DNA of 64,000 bases from Novipirellula artificiosorum (lineage in GTDB: Bacteria > Planctomycetota > Planctomycetia > Pirellulales > Pirellulaceae): assembly GCF_007860135.1 (NCBI RefSeq), contig NZ_SJPV01000012.1, positions 173,935-237,934 on the forward strand, written 5' to 3'. A program made the position numbers and the translations under genes. Positions 17,626 through 27,914 of the stretch are shown piece by piece; within the stretch, counting starts at the first letter, position 1, and each line of letters opens with the position of its first letter. The notes under the pieces were generated by a model. That model had not been told where the DNA came from. It saw nothing but the letters and a program-made list of their open reading frames with translations, and did no database searches.

Positions 17626-17780
17626 GCTCACTGCTCACTGCTCACTGCTCACTGCTCACTGCTCACTGCTCACTGCTCACTGCTCACTGCTCACTGCTCA
17701 CTGCTCACTGCTCACTGCTCACTGCTCACTGCTCACTGCTCACTGCTCACTGCTCACTGCTCACTGCTCACTGCTCACTG
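17626..17780. repeat. Tandem heptamer array, about 22 copies of gctcact
   Basis: An uninterrupted run of the 7-base unit gctcact fills 155 bp between the thioredoxin-like gene and fabI. It then degrades into variants (acatctg, gctaact, gtcatct). The same heptamer vocabulary appears near 23.8, 26.8 and 62.95 kb. Because 7 is not a multiple of 3, any reading frame through it yields a period-7 peptide; I do not regard it as coding. It is a candidate hypervariable locus. Confidence 0.9.
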
Positions 17781-17842
17781 ACATCTGCTCACTGACATCT
17801 GCTAACTGCTAACTGCTAACTGTCATCTGTCATCTGCTCCCC

Positions 17843-18655
17843 CTAACGCAACCGGTTCAGCAAACGCCCCGGGCTTCCCATCGCGTGGTACCCCCCATCA
17901 ACGTGCAGAATCTCGCCGGAAACCCCGCTGCTCAGATCGCTCAACAAGAACGCCCCGGTCGCCCCAACCTCGTCATGGCTGACATTCTTCCCAAGGGGTG
18001 CGACTTCTTTATAGAGGTCCAACATCCCGTCGACGCCCGCTGCACGACCGGCCAACGTACGGATCGGACCCGCTGACAACGCATTGACTCGCACATCTTG
18101 CGCTCCCATTTCGAAAGCCAAGTAGCGAACGGCCGCCTCCAGAGCCGCTTTGCAGACTCCCATGACGTTGTATCCCGGCACACAACGTTCGCCACCAAAG
18201 AACGTCATCGTTGCGATCGCGGCCCCAGGATTCAAAATGGGACGAGCTGCATTGGCACAGGCGAGCAACGTGTAGACGCTGATATCCATCGCCAATTTGA
18301 AGCCCGCTCGACTCGTTTCGACGGTTTCTCGAGACAAATCGTCGCGATCGGCGAACGCGATCGAATGCAGCAAAAAGTCGATCTTACCGAACTCCTTGGC
18401 GGTGTATTCAAAAACACTGCGGATATCTTCATCTTTTTGCGCATCCATAGGTATCAGGAACTTGGCGTTCTCGTACGGATCGGTCAATTGTGAGACACGG
18501 CGGCGGCTTCGTTTGCGAGGATCGTCCGCGCGATCAGGAAGATGGGTAAAACCGCACTCACCGCCCGACTCCATGATTCGTTTCGCGATTGCCCAAGCGA
18601 TCGAATGATCGTTGGCAACGCCCAGTATCAGACCTTTTTTGCCTGCAAATTGCAT
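17843..18655 (-). CDS. fabI: Enoyl-[acyl-carrier-protein] reductase (NADH), FabI type
   Basis: About 270 residues. It catalyses the last reduction of fatty-acid elongation. GKKGLILGVANDHSIAWAIA is the N-terminal nucleotide-binding signature, and GGERCVPGYNVMGVCKA contains the catalytic Tyr and Lys spaced YX6K. VRVNALSAGPIRTLAGRAA matches the substrate loop. The ATG at 18655 has an AGGAAAG ribosome-binding sequence just upstream. A short basic insert (DDPRKRSRRRVSQ) near residue 45 is unusual. The gene is divergent from a GAF/AAA+/Fis regulator about 225 bp away, which may control it. Confidence 0.93.
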   Translation of the reverse strand: MQFAGKKGLILGVANDHSIAWAIAKRIMESGGECGFTHLPDRADDPRKRSRRRVSQLTDPYENAKFLIPMDAQKDEDIRSVFEYTAKEFGKIDFLLHSIAFADRDDLSRETVETSRAGFKLAMDISVYTLLACANAARPILNPGAAIATMTFFGGERCVPGYNVMGVCKAALEAAVRYLAFEMGAQDVRVNALSAGPIRTLAGRAAGVDGMLDLYKEVAPLGKNVSHDEVGATGAFLLSDLSSGVSGEILHVDGGYHAMGSPGRLLNRLR

Positions 18656-18881
18656 TATTTCTTTCCTATTAAGCTTGCCGATTAACCCTGCCCGGTGAGG
18701 GATCGCAGGGCACAGGATAACGGCAAAGCACCTAACTCGTCTATTTGCCTTAAAAAATCGACCTCGACCGTTTTTGGCGGGGATCAATTTCGCAAAATGT
18801 ACCGCGGGGTACGGTTTGTCGCATCCCATCGAATCTCGCTCGTCGGTATACTGTATATCTATTCATTCGGAGTTCTTTTTG

Positions 18882-20927
18882 ATGACACATGGACAAAATC
18901 TCCCCTATCCCGATGAGGTCGGGCCTGACGGGATTGAGGTGCGTCTGTCACTCGAGATCTTCAAGACGCTGCAATCCAACTTTTCTCGCAGCGAATTCTT
19001 GGTGTCCGCCATTCCTGGTGTTCTGCAGTCGATGGGCAGCCAAGTGGGCGGGTTGGTCTGTCAACGTCGCGGCAAATGGGACCGAGAATGCTGGGTAGGC
19101 GAGAAAACGCCCTTTCCCGACGATTTGGTCAGCGAAGCGCTCGATAACGGGTTGCCGACATGCAACGAAGAGTGGTTTGCTGCCCCGTTGGACGCAGGTC
19201 ATCTCTCTGACGACGATCTTCCCGATCCTTCGGTTTCCGCTTCGGCACTCGTCTTTCGTCTTGCCAGTCGTGATGGATCAGTTGATAGCTCTCGCGCGTC
19301 GAGCCGAGTGCGATCGGCTGCCAATCTGCTCGCTGGTGCTCTCGACCGAATCGACAGCCACGACCGCCACGTTCGGCGCATTGAACAATTGTCGATGGTG
19401 CTCAAAGCGGCCGCCCAATGGCAACAGATTGGCGAGGATGAGACGCTGTTGGAATGCATCGCCAACACGGCCACTAGGTTGCTGCGTTGTGAACGCGCCA
19501 GTATTTTCTTATGGGACCGGCGACGGAGCAAGTTGATCGGGCGGCCTGCCTTAGGGGTCGAAGGCCGATCGTTGGAAGTCGACGATGATGCGGGCGTCGT
19601 TGGCGAAGTGCTGAGGACGGGGGAAGCCAAGATTTGGAGCTTCAGTAGCCGGGATGACGAGCGACGCGTGAATCGGTCGGTCGACGAATCGCTCGATTTC
19701 AAAACGCGTTCTCTCGTTGCCGTTCCGATGGTCAGCCGACCGGTGGGCGAGCAACGCGAAGAAACGATCGGCGTGTTCGAGGCGATCAACCATGTCGACG
19801 GCGAATTCGATTCGCTCGACATGTCGGTGCTGTCCGACTTGGCCCTGCATGCCGCGGTTGCGATCGAAAGTCTCAGGACGCGGCAATCGCTGCGAGAATC
19901 GCGTGACCGGTTGGTCAGCGATGCGGCATCGGCATCGCCGTTGTTGGGCAGCCATCGGTCGATCGAGATGATTCGCAACAGTGCCAAGAAGGTTGCCGCG
20001 ACCGATTTGAATGTCCTGGTACTCGGTAGCAACGGGACTGGCAAAGAAGTATTGGCCCGCCAAGTTCATTACGAAAGCAAACGGCGGCATGGCCCGTTTA
20101 TCGCCGTCAACTGCGCCGCACTGGTGGAATCGTTGCTCGAAAGTGAACTCTTTGGGCACGAACAAGGGGCGTTTACCGATGCCCAACAAACTCGGATTGG
20201 CAAGTTTGAACTGGCCAAGGGAGGCACGCTGTTCCTGGATGAAGTTGGCGATTTGAGTGCCGGCGGCCAGGCAAAGTTGCTGCGAGTGCTCGAAGACAAG
20301 GTGGTCGTGCGAGTCGGAGGGGCAACCGCAATCCCGGTCGATGTGCGAGTGATCGCGGCAACGAACCAACCGCTCGAACAGCGGATTGCCGAGAAACGTT
20401 TTCGCGAGGATCTCTTTTTCCGGCTCAATGTCGTCTCGTTAACCTTGCCGCCGCTATCACAGCGAGGCAGCGATGTCATCGAGCTCGCCGAGCATTTCCT
20501 CGCTCAATTCTGCTACCAGATCGGTCGTCCCGTGCCGACGCTCGACGACACCGCGCGGCAAGCGTTGTTATCGCACGCTTGGCCCGGCAACATCCGCGAA
20601 TTGCGGAACACGATCGAACGCGTCAGTTATCTGTGTGTCGAGCAGACCATTGAGGCCGACGATTTGATGCTCAATGGGCCCACGGGAGCACGCGCACCCC
20701 GAGGCAGCGATTCCGCTTTCTTAGCCTCGTTGCCACACACCCTGGGCGAAGCAACGCGAGACTTCCAGGTGGCGCATATCGAGCGAGCGATTGACATGTC
20801 CGGAGGCAACATGACGGCCGCAGCGGAACGATTAGGGTTACATCGTTCGAACTTATATCGAAAGATGAGGCAACTCGGAATGCCCACCTCCGCCAGCGAA
20901 GCAGCCGACGAAAACGACCTAGGATAA
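18882..20927 (+). CDS. Sigma-54-dependent-type transcriptional regulator (GAF, AAA+, Fis HTH)
   Basis: About 681 residues. A GAF-like sensor domain lies near residues 170-345. An AAA+ domain follows with Walker A GSNGTGKE (about 382), GAFTDA (about 429), Walker B LFLDEVGD and the R-finger region KRFREDLFFRLNVVSLTLPP. A C-terminal Fis-type helix-turn-helix (MTAAAERLGLHRSNLYRKM) closes it. The sigma-54 contact loop is GAFTDA rather than the canonical GAFTGA, and Walker A differs from GESGTGKE, so sigma-54 dependence is not assured. The ATG at 18882 is preferred over an upstream start. There is no receiver domain, so it likely responds to a small molecule or partner through GAF. Confidence 0.88.
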   Translation: MTHGQNLPYPDEVGPDGIEVRLSLEIFKTLQSNFSRSEFLVSAIPGVLQSMGSQVGGLVCQRRGKWDRECWVGEKTPFPDDLVSEALDNGLPTCNEEWFAAPLDAGHLSDDDLPDPSVSASALVFRLASRDGSVDSSRASSRVRSAANLLAGALDRIDSHDRHVRRIEQLSMVLKAAAQWQQIGEDETLLECIANTATRLLRCERASIFLWDRRRSKLIGRPALGVEGRSLEVDDDAGVVGEVLRTGEAKIWSFSSRDDERRVNRSVDESLDFKTRSLVAVPMVSRPVGEQREETIGVFEAINHVDGEFDSLDMSVLSDLALHAAVAIESLRTRQSLRESRDRLVSDAASASPLLGSHRSIEMIRNSAKKVAATDLNVLVLGSNGTGKEVLARQVHYESKRRHGPFIAVNCAALVESLLESELFGHEQGAFTDAQQTRIGKFELAKGGTLFLDEVGDLSAGGQAKLLRVLEDKVVVRVGGATAIPVDVRVIAATNQPLEQRIAEKRFREDLFFRLNVVSLTLPPLSQRGSDVIELAEHFLAQFCYQIGRPVPTLDDTARQALLSHAWPGNIRELRNTIERVSYLCVEQTIEADDLMLNGPTGARAPRGSDSAFLASLPHTLGEATRDFQVAHIERAIDMSGGNMTAAAERLGLHRSNLYRKMRQLGMPTSASEAADENDLG

Positions 20928-21854
20928 CGCGTTGGAGTTCAGGCTTTAGCCGCATCCGAGCAACCGCTGGAGTTCAGCCTTTAGGCGATCGGCTCTCAGC
21001 AGTCAGCTTTCGGCTATCAGCAGTCAGATCACAGGCGACAGCAAGACGAAGATCGCCAAAAGCGAGCGTCCGACTGAGGAAATCCCGTCACCCCGATGAT
21101 TCATCCGTCCAAATCTATTCCCCGTAACTCTATGTATGCAATCAGCTTACATGGATTGAGTAAAAAACAGACTGCGCACGTTGGAGTCGTAGGCTTTAGC
21201 CGATTCAGCAAGGATCCAGCACGCAATCGGCTCAAGCCTACCACTCCAACGAATCATCCGGGTTAGCGTGAAGAATGACGACCACGAACGTGGTCACAGC
21301 CATTAGCCGGGGGTCGTGCGAAACGAAAAACCAATGGAAATGGTTCCTTAGTCAGCAAGCAGCTAGTTCAATACCTTTACGCCCGCTGGCGTTGTATTCC
21401 AAAGCCTAGGGTCGCGCCGCGGCGAAGTCGCAGAGCGCATCCTAGTGGCCCCCTGGAGTCAAACCGCTTCGCGGTAAATAGAGTTCCGAAACTTATTTAC
21501 CGAACGTCCTTACGGGATCAACAAAGGCTTTTGTGTACGTCATCCGTGGGCAATGTGCGTTACAGGCTGGAGGCCAATCCCCACGTATTTCCCGCGAGAT
21601 CCTTAACATCTGGCATCGCAGGCCATTGCGGTATGGAAGAGGGATACGCCAACGGCGTTACATTCCAGAGCCCAGGGTCGCGGCTCCGCCGCGCACCCTG
21701 GGATCGCTAACACTCGATCCATTTTACCCCGAATGGGGTTGTACAAATCATCCGAAGCCTCTTCCCAACGGCCGCAGAGGCCACGGATACGATACAATCG
21801 TCTTTCACGATCAAACCCGCACCGACGACCCCGCAACCGCGAGCGAGAGAACCA
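20928..21854. repeat. Intergenic repeat block
   Basis: No gene is supported in these 930 bases. They hold two ctggagttcag...gctttagcc palindrome arms (20932-20990), heptamer-like atcagcagtcag words, the second copy of the 165-bp hairpin repeat, a gaccacgaacgtggtc palindrome (21280-21295), and two cctagggtcgcg / cccagggtcgcg motifs (about 21405 and 21675). The latter recur near 54.05, 54.25 and 56.73 kb. An open frame at 21533-21883 crosses these repeats and I reject it as a gene. Confidence 0.7.
21099..21262 (+). repeat. 165-bp hairpin repeat, copy 2
   Basis: This copy matches 6233-6397 along its length, including the shared leader attcatccgtccaaa and the paired arms around ggctttagccgatt, with scattered substitutions. 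One arm has a change (ggctcaag for ggctaaag) that weakens the stem slightly. The two copies are about 15 kb apart in the same orientation. Confidence 0.85.
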
Positions 21855-22523
21855 TTGAGTTTGCAAAGAACCCTCGAACCTGAATCGATGGACACGATGG
21901 AAGAGGCGATCTTGTATGTGGAGATGAACCATGCCGAGGTCAACCGGCTGTTCGCCGAGGATCTGTTCGCAGGCGGCCCCGTCGGTCCACGGGTCATCGA
22001 TCTTGGGTGTGGTCCCGCGTTGATCGCGATCGAGATCGCCAGTCGTGATGGAGAGTTGCAGGTGATGGGGATCGATTCCGCCGTCGAAATGCTCGACATG
22101 GGTAAACGGCAAGTCGACATGGCCGGGTTATTGGGGCAAGTTTTCCTGCAACACGCCGACTTGAAGCAGATGGGCGATTTCGAAGACGGTATGGCGGACA
22201 CAGTCGTCTGCAACAGTGTGCTGCATCACTTGCCGCAGCCCCGTGTGGGACTCGAGACGGCCCTGCGGCTTGTCAAGCCAGGCGGCCGGGTATTTATCCG
22301 CGATTTGTACCGTCCCGAAACCGAGCAAGAGGTCGAGCGATTGGTCGAACTTCACGGGACCGGGGAACCCGAGGCAGCCCGTCAATTACTCCGCCAATCG
22401 CTTCACGCGTCGCTGACACTCGGTGAGGCAAAAGCCCTCGCCGAATCCGCCGGCATCTCACCCGATGCCATCCAAATGACCAGCGACCGCCACTGGACGT
22501 TAGATTGGAAGGAAGGAAGTTAG
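21855..22523 (+). CDS. Class I SAM-dependent methyltransferase
   Basis: A 222-residue protein with the SAM-binding motif RVIDLGCGPALIAIEIA, the acidic loop VMGIDSAVEML, and a post-II segment VVCNSVLHHLPQPRVGLETA followed by LVKPGGRVFIRDL. The substrate is unknown; the ubiquinone/menaquinone methyltransferase (UbiE-like) group is similar. A TTG at 21855 is the proposed start, with an in-frame ATG at 21888 as an alternative. It stands alone between repeat blocks. Confidence 0.82.
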   Translation: MSLQRTLEPESMDTMEEAILYVEMNHAEVNRLFAEDLFAGGPVGPRVIDLGCGPALIAIEIASRDGELQVMGIDSAVEMLDMGKRQVDMAGLLGQVFLQHADLKQMGDFEDGMADTVVCNSVLHHLPQPRVGLETALRLVKPGGRVFIRDLYRPETEQEVERLVELHGTGEPEAARQLLRQSLHASLTLGEAKALAESAGISPDAIQMTSDRHWTLDWKEGS

Positions 22524-23903
22524 CTATCAGCCGTCAGCCGTCAGCGTTTGCAGCTGACCGATTTGAGTTCTTGCTGCTCACTGTCATCTGACATCTGAAA
22601 ACTGATTCCCGCCATTGTCGATTCTGGGCGAGGTGACCAGAATAGTGGAACCGTAGCCACACAAAGCAGCGTTTTAGGCGGACGCTGAGGGGGGGGGCTG
22701 GGAGTCTTCACTGGCATTCGCCCGTGCGATGCATCTGCATCCTTTCCGTACCGATCCACCCGATTCGGGGACAACAGCTGAAGCAGCGTCCGTTGTCACC
22801 CAAGTGGACGAAGTCCGCGCCCGCTGATCCGCTGGAGTTCAGGCTTTAGCCGAAGAGAGCAAGATCACAGTCATCAGATCACAGACAACAGCAAGACAAG
22901 ATCGCCTAAAGGCTAAACTCCAACACGCGCTGGAGTTCAGGCTTTAGCCGCAAAAGAGCAGACAACAGACGTCAGTTCACACGCAACAGCAAGAAGGAAA
23001 GAAAAACCGGCGTCCGGATGAGGAAGTCGATTCCTACCAAAACACCGAGAATGACGACCACGACGTGGTCACAGAAGGTAGCCGGGGGTCGAGCGAAGCG
23101 ACAACCCCCGGAAACGTGTTCATCCACCGAACCCTCGACCACGACGTGGTCGCAGAAGGTAGCCGGGGGTCGAGCGAAGCGAGCAACCCCCGGACCCGTA
23201 TCCATCCACCGAACCCTCGACCACGACGTGGTCGCAGAAGGTAGCCGGGGGTCGAGCGAAGCGAAAACCCCCGGACCCGTGTTCATTCATCAAACCACCG
23301 ACCACGACGTGGTCGCAGATGCCTGACTGGTTCTGCGATCCCTCGCAGGATCGGGCTGTCCGGCTCGGATCCATCATCCGCCGGCATCACTGCGATCCGT
23401 CACGGCTACCCTCTTCGACCACGCTCATGGTCGAAGAGGGTAGAAATGCTAAGCCAACAAGATCGACTAAGGGACCATCCGCAAATAGGTTACCGAATTT
23501 AATTGTAGCGGCAGGACGCAAGCCCAATACCGCTAAGTCGAGATGTGTTTTGGTTAGCGGAGCGGCGCAAGTCGCCCGGTCTTTTGAGGGAATTGGCGAG
23601 CCCTCGGCACCGGACGGCTTGCGCCGTGCCGCTAAGACGGTAACTTATTCGCCGACCATCGCCTAAAGGCTAAACTCCAACGCGCTGGAGTTCAGGCTTT
23701 AGCCGCAAAATCAGCTCACAGTCGCCAGATTTCAGACAACAGCAAGAAGAGCCGGGCAGAAACGCAGATCCCCCTCCCCCCCTGTCATCTGCTCACTGTC
23801 ATCTGCAAACTGCTCACTGTCATCTGCAAACTGCTCACTGTCATCTGCAAACTGCTCACTGTCTCCTGACTCCCCTCCCCTCCCCTCCTTCCCCCTGTTC
23901 CTT
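22524..23903. repeat. Intergenic repeat block
   Basis: No convincing gene is present in 1.4 kb. Several ctggagttcaggctttagcc / gcctaaaggctaaactccaa palindromes occur (near 22830, 22910, 23665 and 23690). Three consecutive Family C units at about 23040-23320 have gaccacgacgtggtc second stems. A gcgtcgccc-rich stretch follows, and degenerate heptamers (tgtcatctgcaaactgctcac) lie at about 23785-23870. Open frames such as 22972-23286 and 23018-23326 run through these repeats and are artefacts. Confidence 0.7.
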
Positions 23904-24188
23904 ATGGCTTCCGAAAAACTGCCTCCATTCGCTTCTCAATGGGCCAAGCAATGGAAACATGCGGGTCCGCGGCTCGAAGCGATCCGTGACGAAGAACTGA
24001 GGCAAACGGGCTCGCAGCCACGAACTCGAGGGACGCCAGCGATCTTGTTCGAAAAGTACCCCGAGAAGAACGGGTTGTGTGTCATGCAGCGGTGGTTTGC
24101 ACGCCAACAGCTCTTGCAGTTGCATCGCAACGTTTCAACGGACGATTCGACAAAACCAGAATCATCGTCTTTGAAGGGCCCACAATGA
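23904..24188 (+). CDS. Hypothetical protein, 94 aa
   Basis: A small basic protein (MASEKLPPFASQWAKQWKHA...) rich in Arg, Gln and Trp with no recognised domain. It begins 25 bases after a heptamer-repeat tract and lacks a clear ribosome-binding site. Support comes from non-repetitive composition and an ATGA overlap with a second tiny frame. A role as a small DNA-binding or antitoxin-like protein is only a guess. Confidence 0.45.
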   Translation: MASEKLPPFASQWAKQWKHAGPRLEAIRDEELRQTGSQPRTRGTPAILFEKYPEKNGLCVMQRWFARQQLLQLHRNVSTDDSTKPESSSLKGPQ

Positions 24189-24286
24189 CCTCATCCCCCA
24201 ACTTTGACTTTTCGCACTTGGTCCTAGCGGAACTCAAAGAAGAACCGGAAATCATCGACACGCTGAATCAACTCAGAGACAGCTGA
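24185..24286 (+). CDS. Hypothetical small protein, 33 aa
   Basis: A 33-residue acidic frame (MTSSPNFDFSHLVLAELKEE...) whose ATG overlaps the preceding stop as ATGA. The pairing of a basic 94-residue and an acidic 33-residue product resembles a two-component small locus. There is no family match that I recognise, and it may be non-coding. Confidence 0.35.
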   Translation: MTSSPNFDFSHLVLAELKEEPEIIDTLNQLRDS

Positions 24287-24713
24287 TCGCTGTTAGCCGA
24301 CCGCCAAAAGCTGATTACCCGAAGCAAATCAACCACGGAGTCACGGAGAGACACAGAGAAACAACGCTGACTGAGCACAACTCCGTGTTCCTCGGTGCCT
24401 CTGTGGTAAACACCTGCTTCCTGATGCCTTTTCCCTGTTCGTGTCATTCGCATGATTCGTGGTCAATCCCGTCCGCCCACTGCTTACTGAGAGCGGTCAA
24501 CCGACCGGGGCCATAACAAGGTCGCCTGAAGGCTAAACTCCAACACGCGCTGGAGTTCAGGCTTCAGCCGCAAAGAGTCAGATTACAGTCACCAGTTCAC
24601 AGACAACAGCAAGAAGGGCCACGCAGAAAGCCTTGCTTCCCTGCTAACTGTCACCTGTCATCTGTCGTCCACCGTCTGATTTCCTCCGCCCCTTCCCCAA
24701 GTAACTATTTTCC
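24287..24713. repeat. Intergenic repeats before rmlB1
   Basis: One complete accacggag...ctctgtggt element lies at about 24331-24408 (Family A). A gcctgaaggctaaactccaa / ctggagttcaggcttcagcc palindrome follows at about 24522-24572, then heptamer-like words up to the rmlB start. No gene is seen. Confidence 0.7.
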
Positions 24714-25813
24714 TTGTCAAAACGCATCATCATCACCGGCGGAGCTGGCTTCATTGGCTCCAATCTTGTTCGCATGGCGGTCGAGGCCGGCCATCAGGTG
24801 CTCAATCTGGACTGCCTCACGTATGCAGGCAACCTCGCTTCGCTTGCTTCCGTCGCAAAGCATCCGGCATACCAATTTGCCCAGGTCGACATTACGGACG
24901 CCGACGCGGTCAATGCACGCGTTAAAAACTATCGACCCGATGCGGTGATGCATTTGGCGGCGGAAAGTCACGTCGATCGCTCGATCGACGGCCCGGGGCA
25001 ATTCATCCAAACGAACGTGATCGGCACGTACAACCTGCTGCAATCAAGTTTGAACCATTGGCGCTCTTTGCCCCCAGAAGATGCCGATCGATTTCGTTTC
25101 CTGCACGTTTCCACGGACGAAGTTTACGGATCGCTTGGCGCGGAGGGGAAATTCACAGAAACCACTTCCTACGACCCGCATTCCCCTTACTCGGCGACTA
25201 AGGCATCGTCTGACCATCTCGCGCGGGCTTGGCACGACACCTACGGCTTACCGGTATTGGTAACCAACTGCAGCAACAACTACGGGCCTTACCAGTTTCC
25301 CGAAAAGCTGATCCCGGTTGTGATATTGAAATGCCTTCGTGGCGAGAGCATTCCGGTCTACGGCAAAGGGGAAAACATTCGCGATTGGCTCTACGTCGAC
25401 GATCATTGTCGAGCGCTGATGGCAGTCGCCAATCATGGCAAGCCTGGTGAGACTTACAACATTGGTGGGAACAACGAACGAACCAACCTGCAACTTGTGC
25501 AATTCCTTTGCGTCCTGATGGACGAGCTTTCCCCCAAAACCATTCCCAATACCTCCCCTCGCCCCGGTTCGGGGAGAGGGGTTGGGGGAGAGGGGGCCAT
25601 CGCACTCGCTTCTAGCCACTCTAGCTTAATCACCTTCGTGACCGACCGGCCCGGCCATGATTTGCGTTATGCAATCGATGCGACGAAAATTGAGCGAGAG
25701 CTCAACTGGCGTCCTCAAGAAGATTTTGAGAGCGGCTTTCGCAAGACCGTTCAATGGTACCTGGACAACCAGTCATGGTGGCAGTCGATCCCAAGCAACG
25801 AATGGGCAGGAAG

Positions 25814-25817
<4 letters not shown>
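24714..25817 (+). CDS. rmlB: dTDP-glucose 4,6-dehydratase, copy 1
   Basis: A 367-residue extended short-chain dehydrogenase. TGGAGFIG (8-15) binds NAD; Thr134-Asp135-Glu136 in STDEVYG and the Tyr159/Lys163 pair in YSATKA are catalytic. It makes dTDP-4-keto-6-deoxyglucose, the precursor for rhamnose and amino-deoxy sugars. Start is TTG at 24714; no ATG fits. Residues about 273-304 are an insertion relative to the family, encoded by a GC-rich hairpin repeat inside the gene. It overlaps rmlA1 by ATGA. A near-identical paralogue lies at 28330. Confidence 0.93.
25555..25581. repeat. In-frame hairpin repeat inside rmlB1
   Basis: cccctcgccccggttcgggg plus agagggg forms a stem-loop inside coding sequence. 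The flanks (gggttgggggagaggggg) match an intergenic element at about 63121-63163. It adds about 30 residues (Pro/Gly/Arg-rich) just before the conserved ITFVTDRPGHD. Confidence 0.75.
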
Positions 25818-26695
<878 letters not shown>

Positions 26696-27349
26696 CGAGG
26701 CAGCATTCAGTAGTCGGTTCCATCGAAGTTCCGCCACGAACCACCCCTCACACCCAGCCGATCGCTCTGACAAATGTCTTTTGCAAGCTGACTGCCGAAA
26801 GCTATCAGCTATCAGCCGAAATCCGACCGCCGAAAGCTGCCCCCTGCCCCCTGCCCCCTGTCCCCTGACATCTGACATCTGACATCTGACATCTGACATC
26901 TGCTCCCCCCCCCCTTTTCCTCAAATCCCCTTCCATCGTCCCGACCGACAATCTCTCGGATCAATTGTCTTTGTCTGTCGATGAAACGATTGCCGAAGGG
27001 ACGAGGGACAGGCAAGATGTAGGGACAGACGGGAAGGAGGCACCCAACGCTTTCAAAAACCCCCTGTCACCCAAGTGGACGAAGTCCGCGCCGACTGCAG
27101 CGCGCTGGAGTTCAGGCTTTAGCCGCAAAAAGTCAGATTACAGTCATGTGCCAGCTGACTGCTGATCGCCACTTCCAACCACAGAGTTCACCGAGAAGCA
27201 CAGAGATCCCCCCGCACAAAGACTCTGTGTCACTCCGTGCTCTCTGTGGTAAACACCAAACACCAAACACTCCATTCCTCATTCCTCCACTGCTTCGTGA
27301 AAACTGTCCACTGAGAACTGCTTTCCTTATTCAATTAACTTCCCCCTTC
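26696..27349. repeat. Intergenic repeats with heptamer tandems
   Basis: The block includes ctatcag words, three copies of ccccctg, and five tandem tgacatc units (about 26860-26905). A ctggagttcaggctttagcc arm lies near 27106 and a complete Family A accacagag element at about 27176-27254. No gene is supported before the 27350 start. Confidence 0.7.
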
Positions 27350-27592
27350 ATGCTGTCCACCGAAACTCTCGAAGCCTATCGACGCCTGACTCCCGCGGAA
27401 CGTCTGCAACTGACGTTTGAGTTATGCCGCCCGGCATGGAAAGCCCTAACGGAAGGGGATCCAAAGTTGGTAGCCCGCCGACTGGCGCGTTTGCGACAAG
27501 AAAACAGTACGCGAACCCGGCGGATTAGCGAGGGGTTCCGACGTAGCGAACAACGTCTCATCGACACGCCAATGTCAAAACCAGATGCCTAA
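27350..27592 (+). CDS. Small protein, possible partner of nucleotidyltransferase-like gene
   Basis: An 80-residue protein (MLSTETLEAYRRLTPAERLQ...) that is Arg/Leu rich and predicted helical. It overlaps the next gene by 8 bp, so they are probably co-translated. Small helical proteins upstream of nucleotidyltransferase-like genes are common in toxin-antitoxin-like pairs, but I do not recognise the family with certainty. Confidence 0.6.
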   Translation: MLSTETLEAYRRLTPAERLQLTFELCRPAWKALTEGDPKLVARRLARLRQENSTRTRRISEGFRRSEQRLIDTPMSKPDA

Positions 27593-27914
27593 GTCGATCG
27601 AGGATGTCCTTTTTGAAATCGTCAGCGTCTGCGAGTCGATGGAGCTGGACTTTGCGATCATGGGCGAGACTCCCTTTCAACAGTCGATCATGCAACGGCG
27701 GCAGCGGTTTGAATTGTCAAGTCATTGGTTGTACTTCGTCACCCCTGAGGACCTGATCTTGCTGAAACTGCTCGCGAATCGTCCGCGCGATTTGGGCGAT
27801 GTTGCCGATGTGATCTTCGTGCAAGGCGAGCTGGATCAAAAATACCTCCAGCAGTGGGCTGGCATCCTTGGCATCACCGACCGCCTCAACGAAAACCTGA
27901 CGCCTGACGCCTGA
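27585..27914 (+). pseudogene. Nucleotidyltransferase-like protein with internal deletion
   Basis: The 109-residue frame begins like a minimal nucleotidyltransferase (VCESMELDFAIMG) but jumps straight from FAIMG to TPFQQSIMQRRQRFEL. This omits the Gly-Ser and D-x-D catalytic strand expected after the conserved FAIMGG. The C-terminus (FVTPEDLILLKLLANRPRDLGDVADV) is the usual tail of such proteins. I infer an in-frame deletion of roughly 50-60 residues, so the product should be catalytically dead. It is paired with the preceding 80-residue gene. Confidence 0.6.

Noticed and set aside
17533..17812. Open frames through the gctcact tract giving repeated LLTAHCS peptides
   Set aside because: All three forward frames are open because the 7-base unit lacks stops; there is no ribosome-binding site or non-repeat coding sequence.
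16508..17812. Long plus-strand frame opposite the prenyltransferase-repeat and thioredoxin-like genes
   Set aside because: It is antisense to two genes with clear family motifs and ends in the heptamer tract; its own composition is Arg/His-rich without a domain.
19199..20369. Long minus-strand frames opposite the GAF/AAA+ regulator
   Set aside because: They are shadows of a well-supported gene and contain no recognisable motif.
21533..21883. 116-residue frame upstream of the methyltransferase
   Set aside because: It runs through repeat motifs and overlaps the methyltransferase start; no domain is visible.
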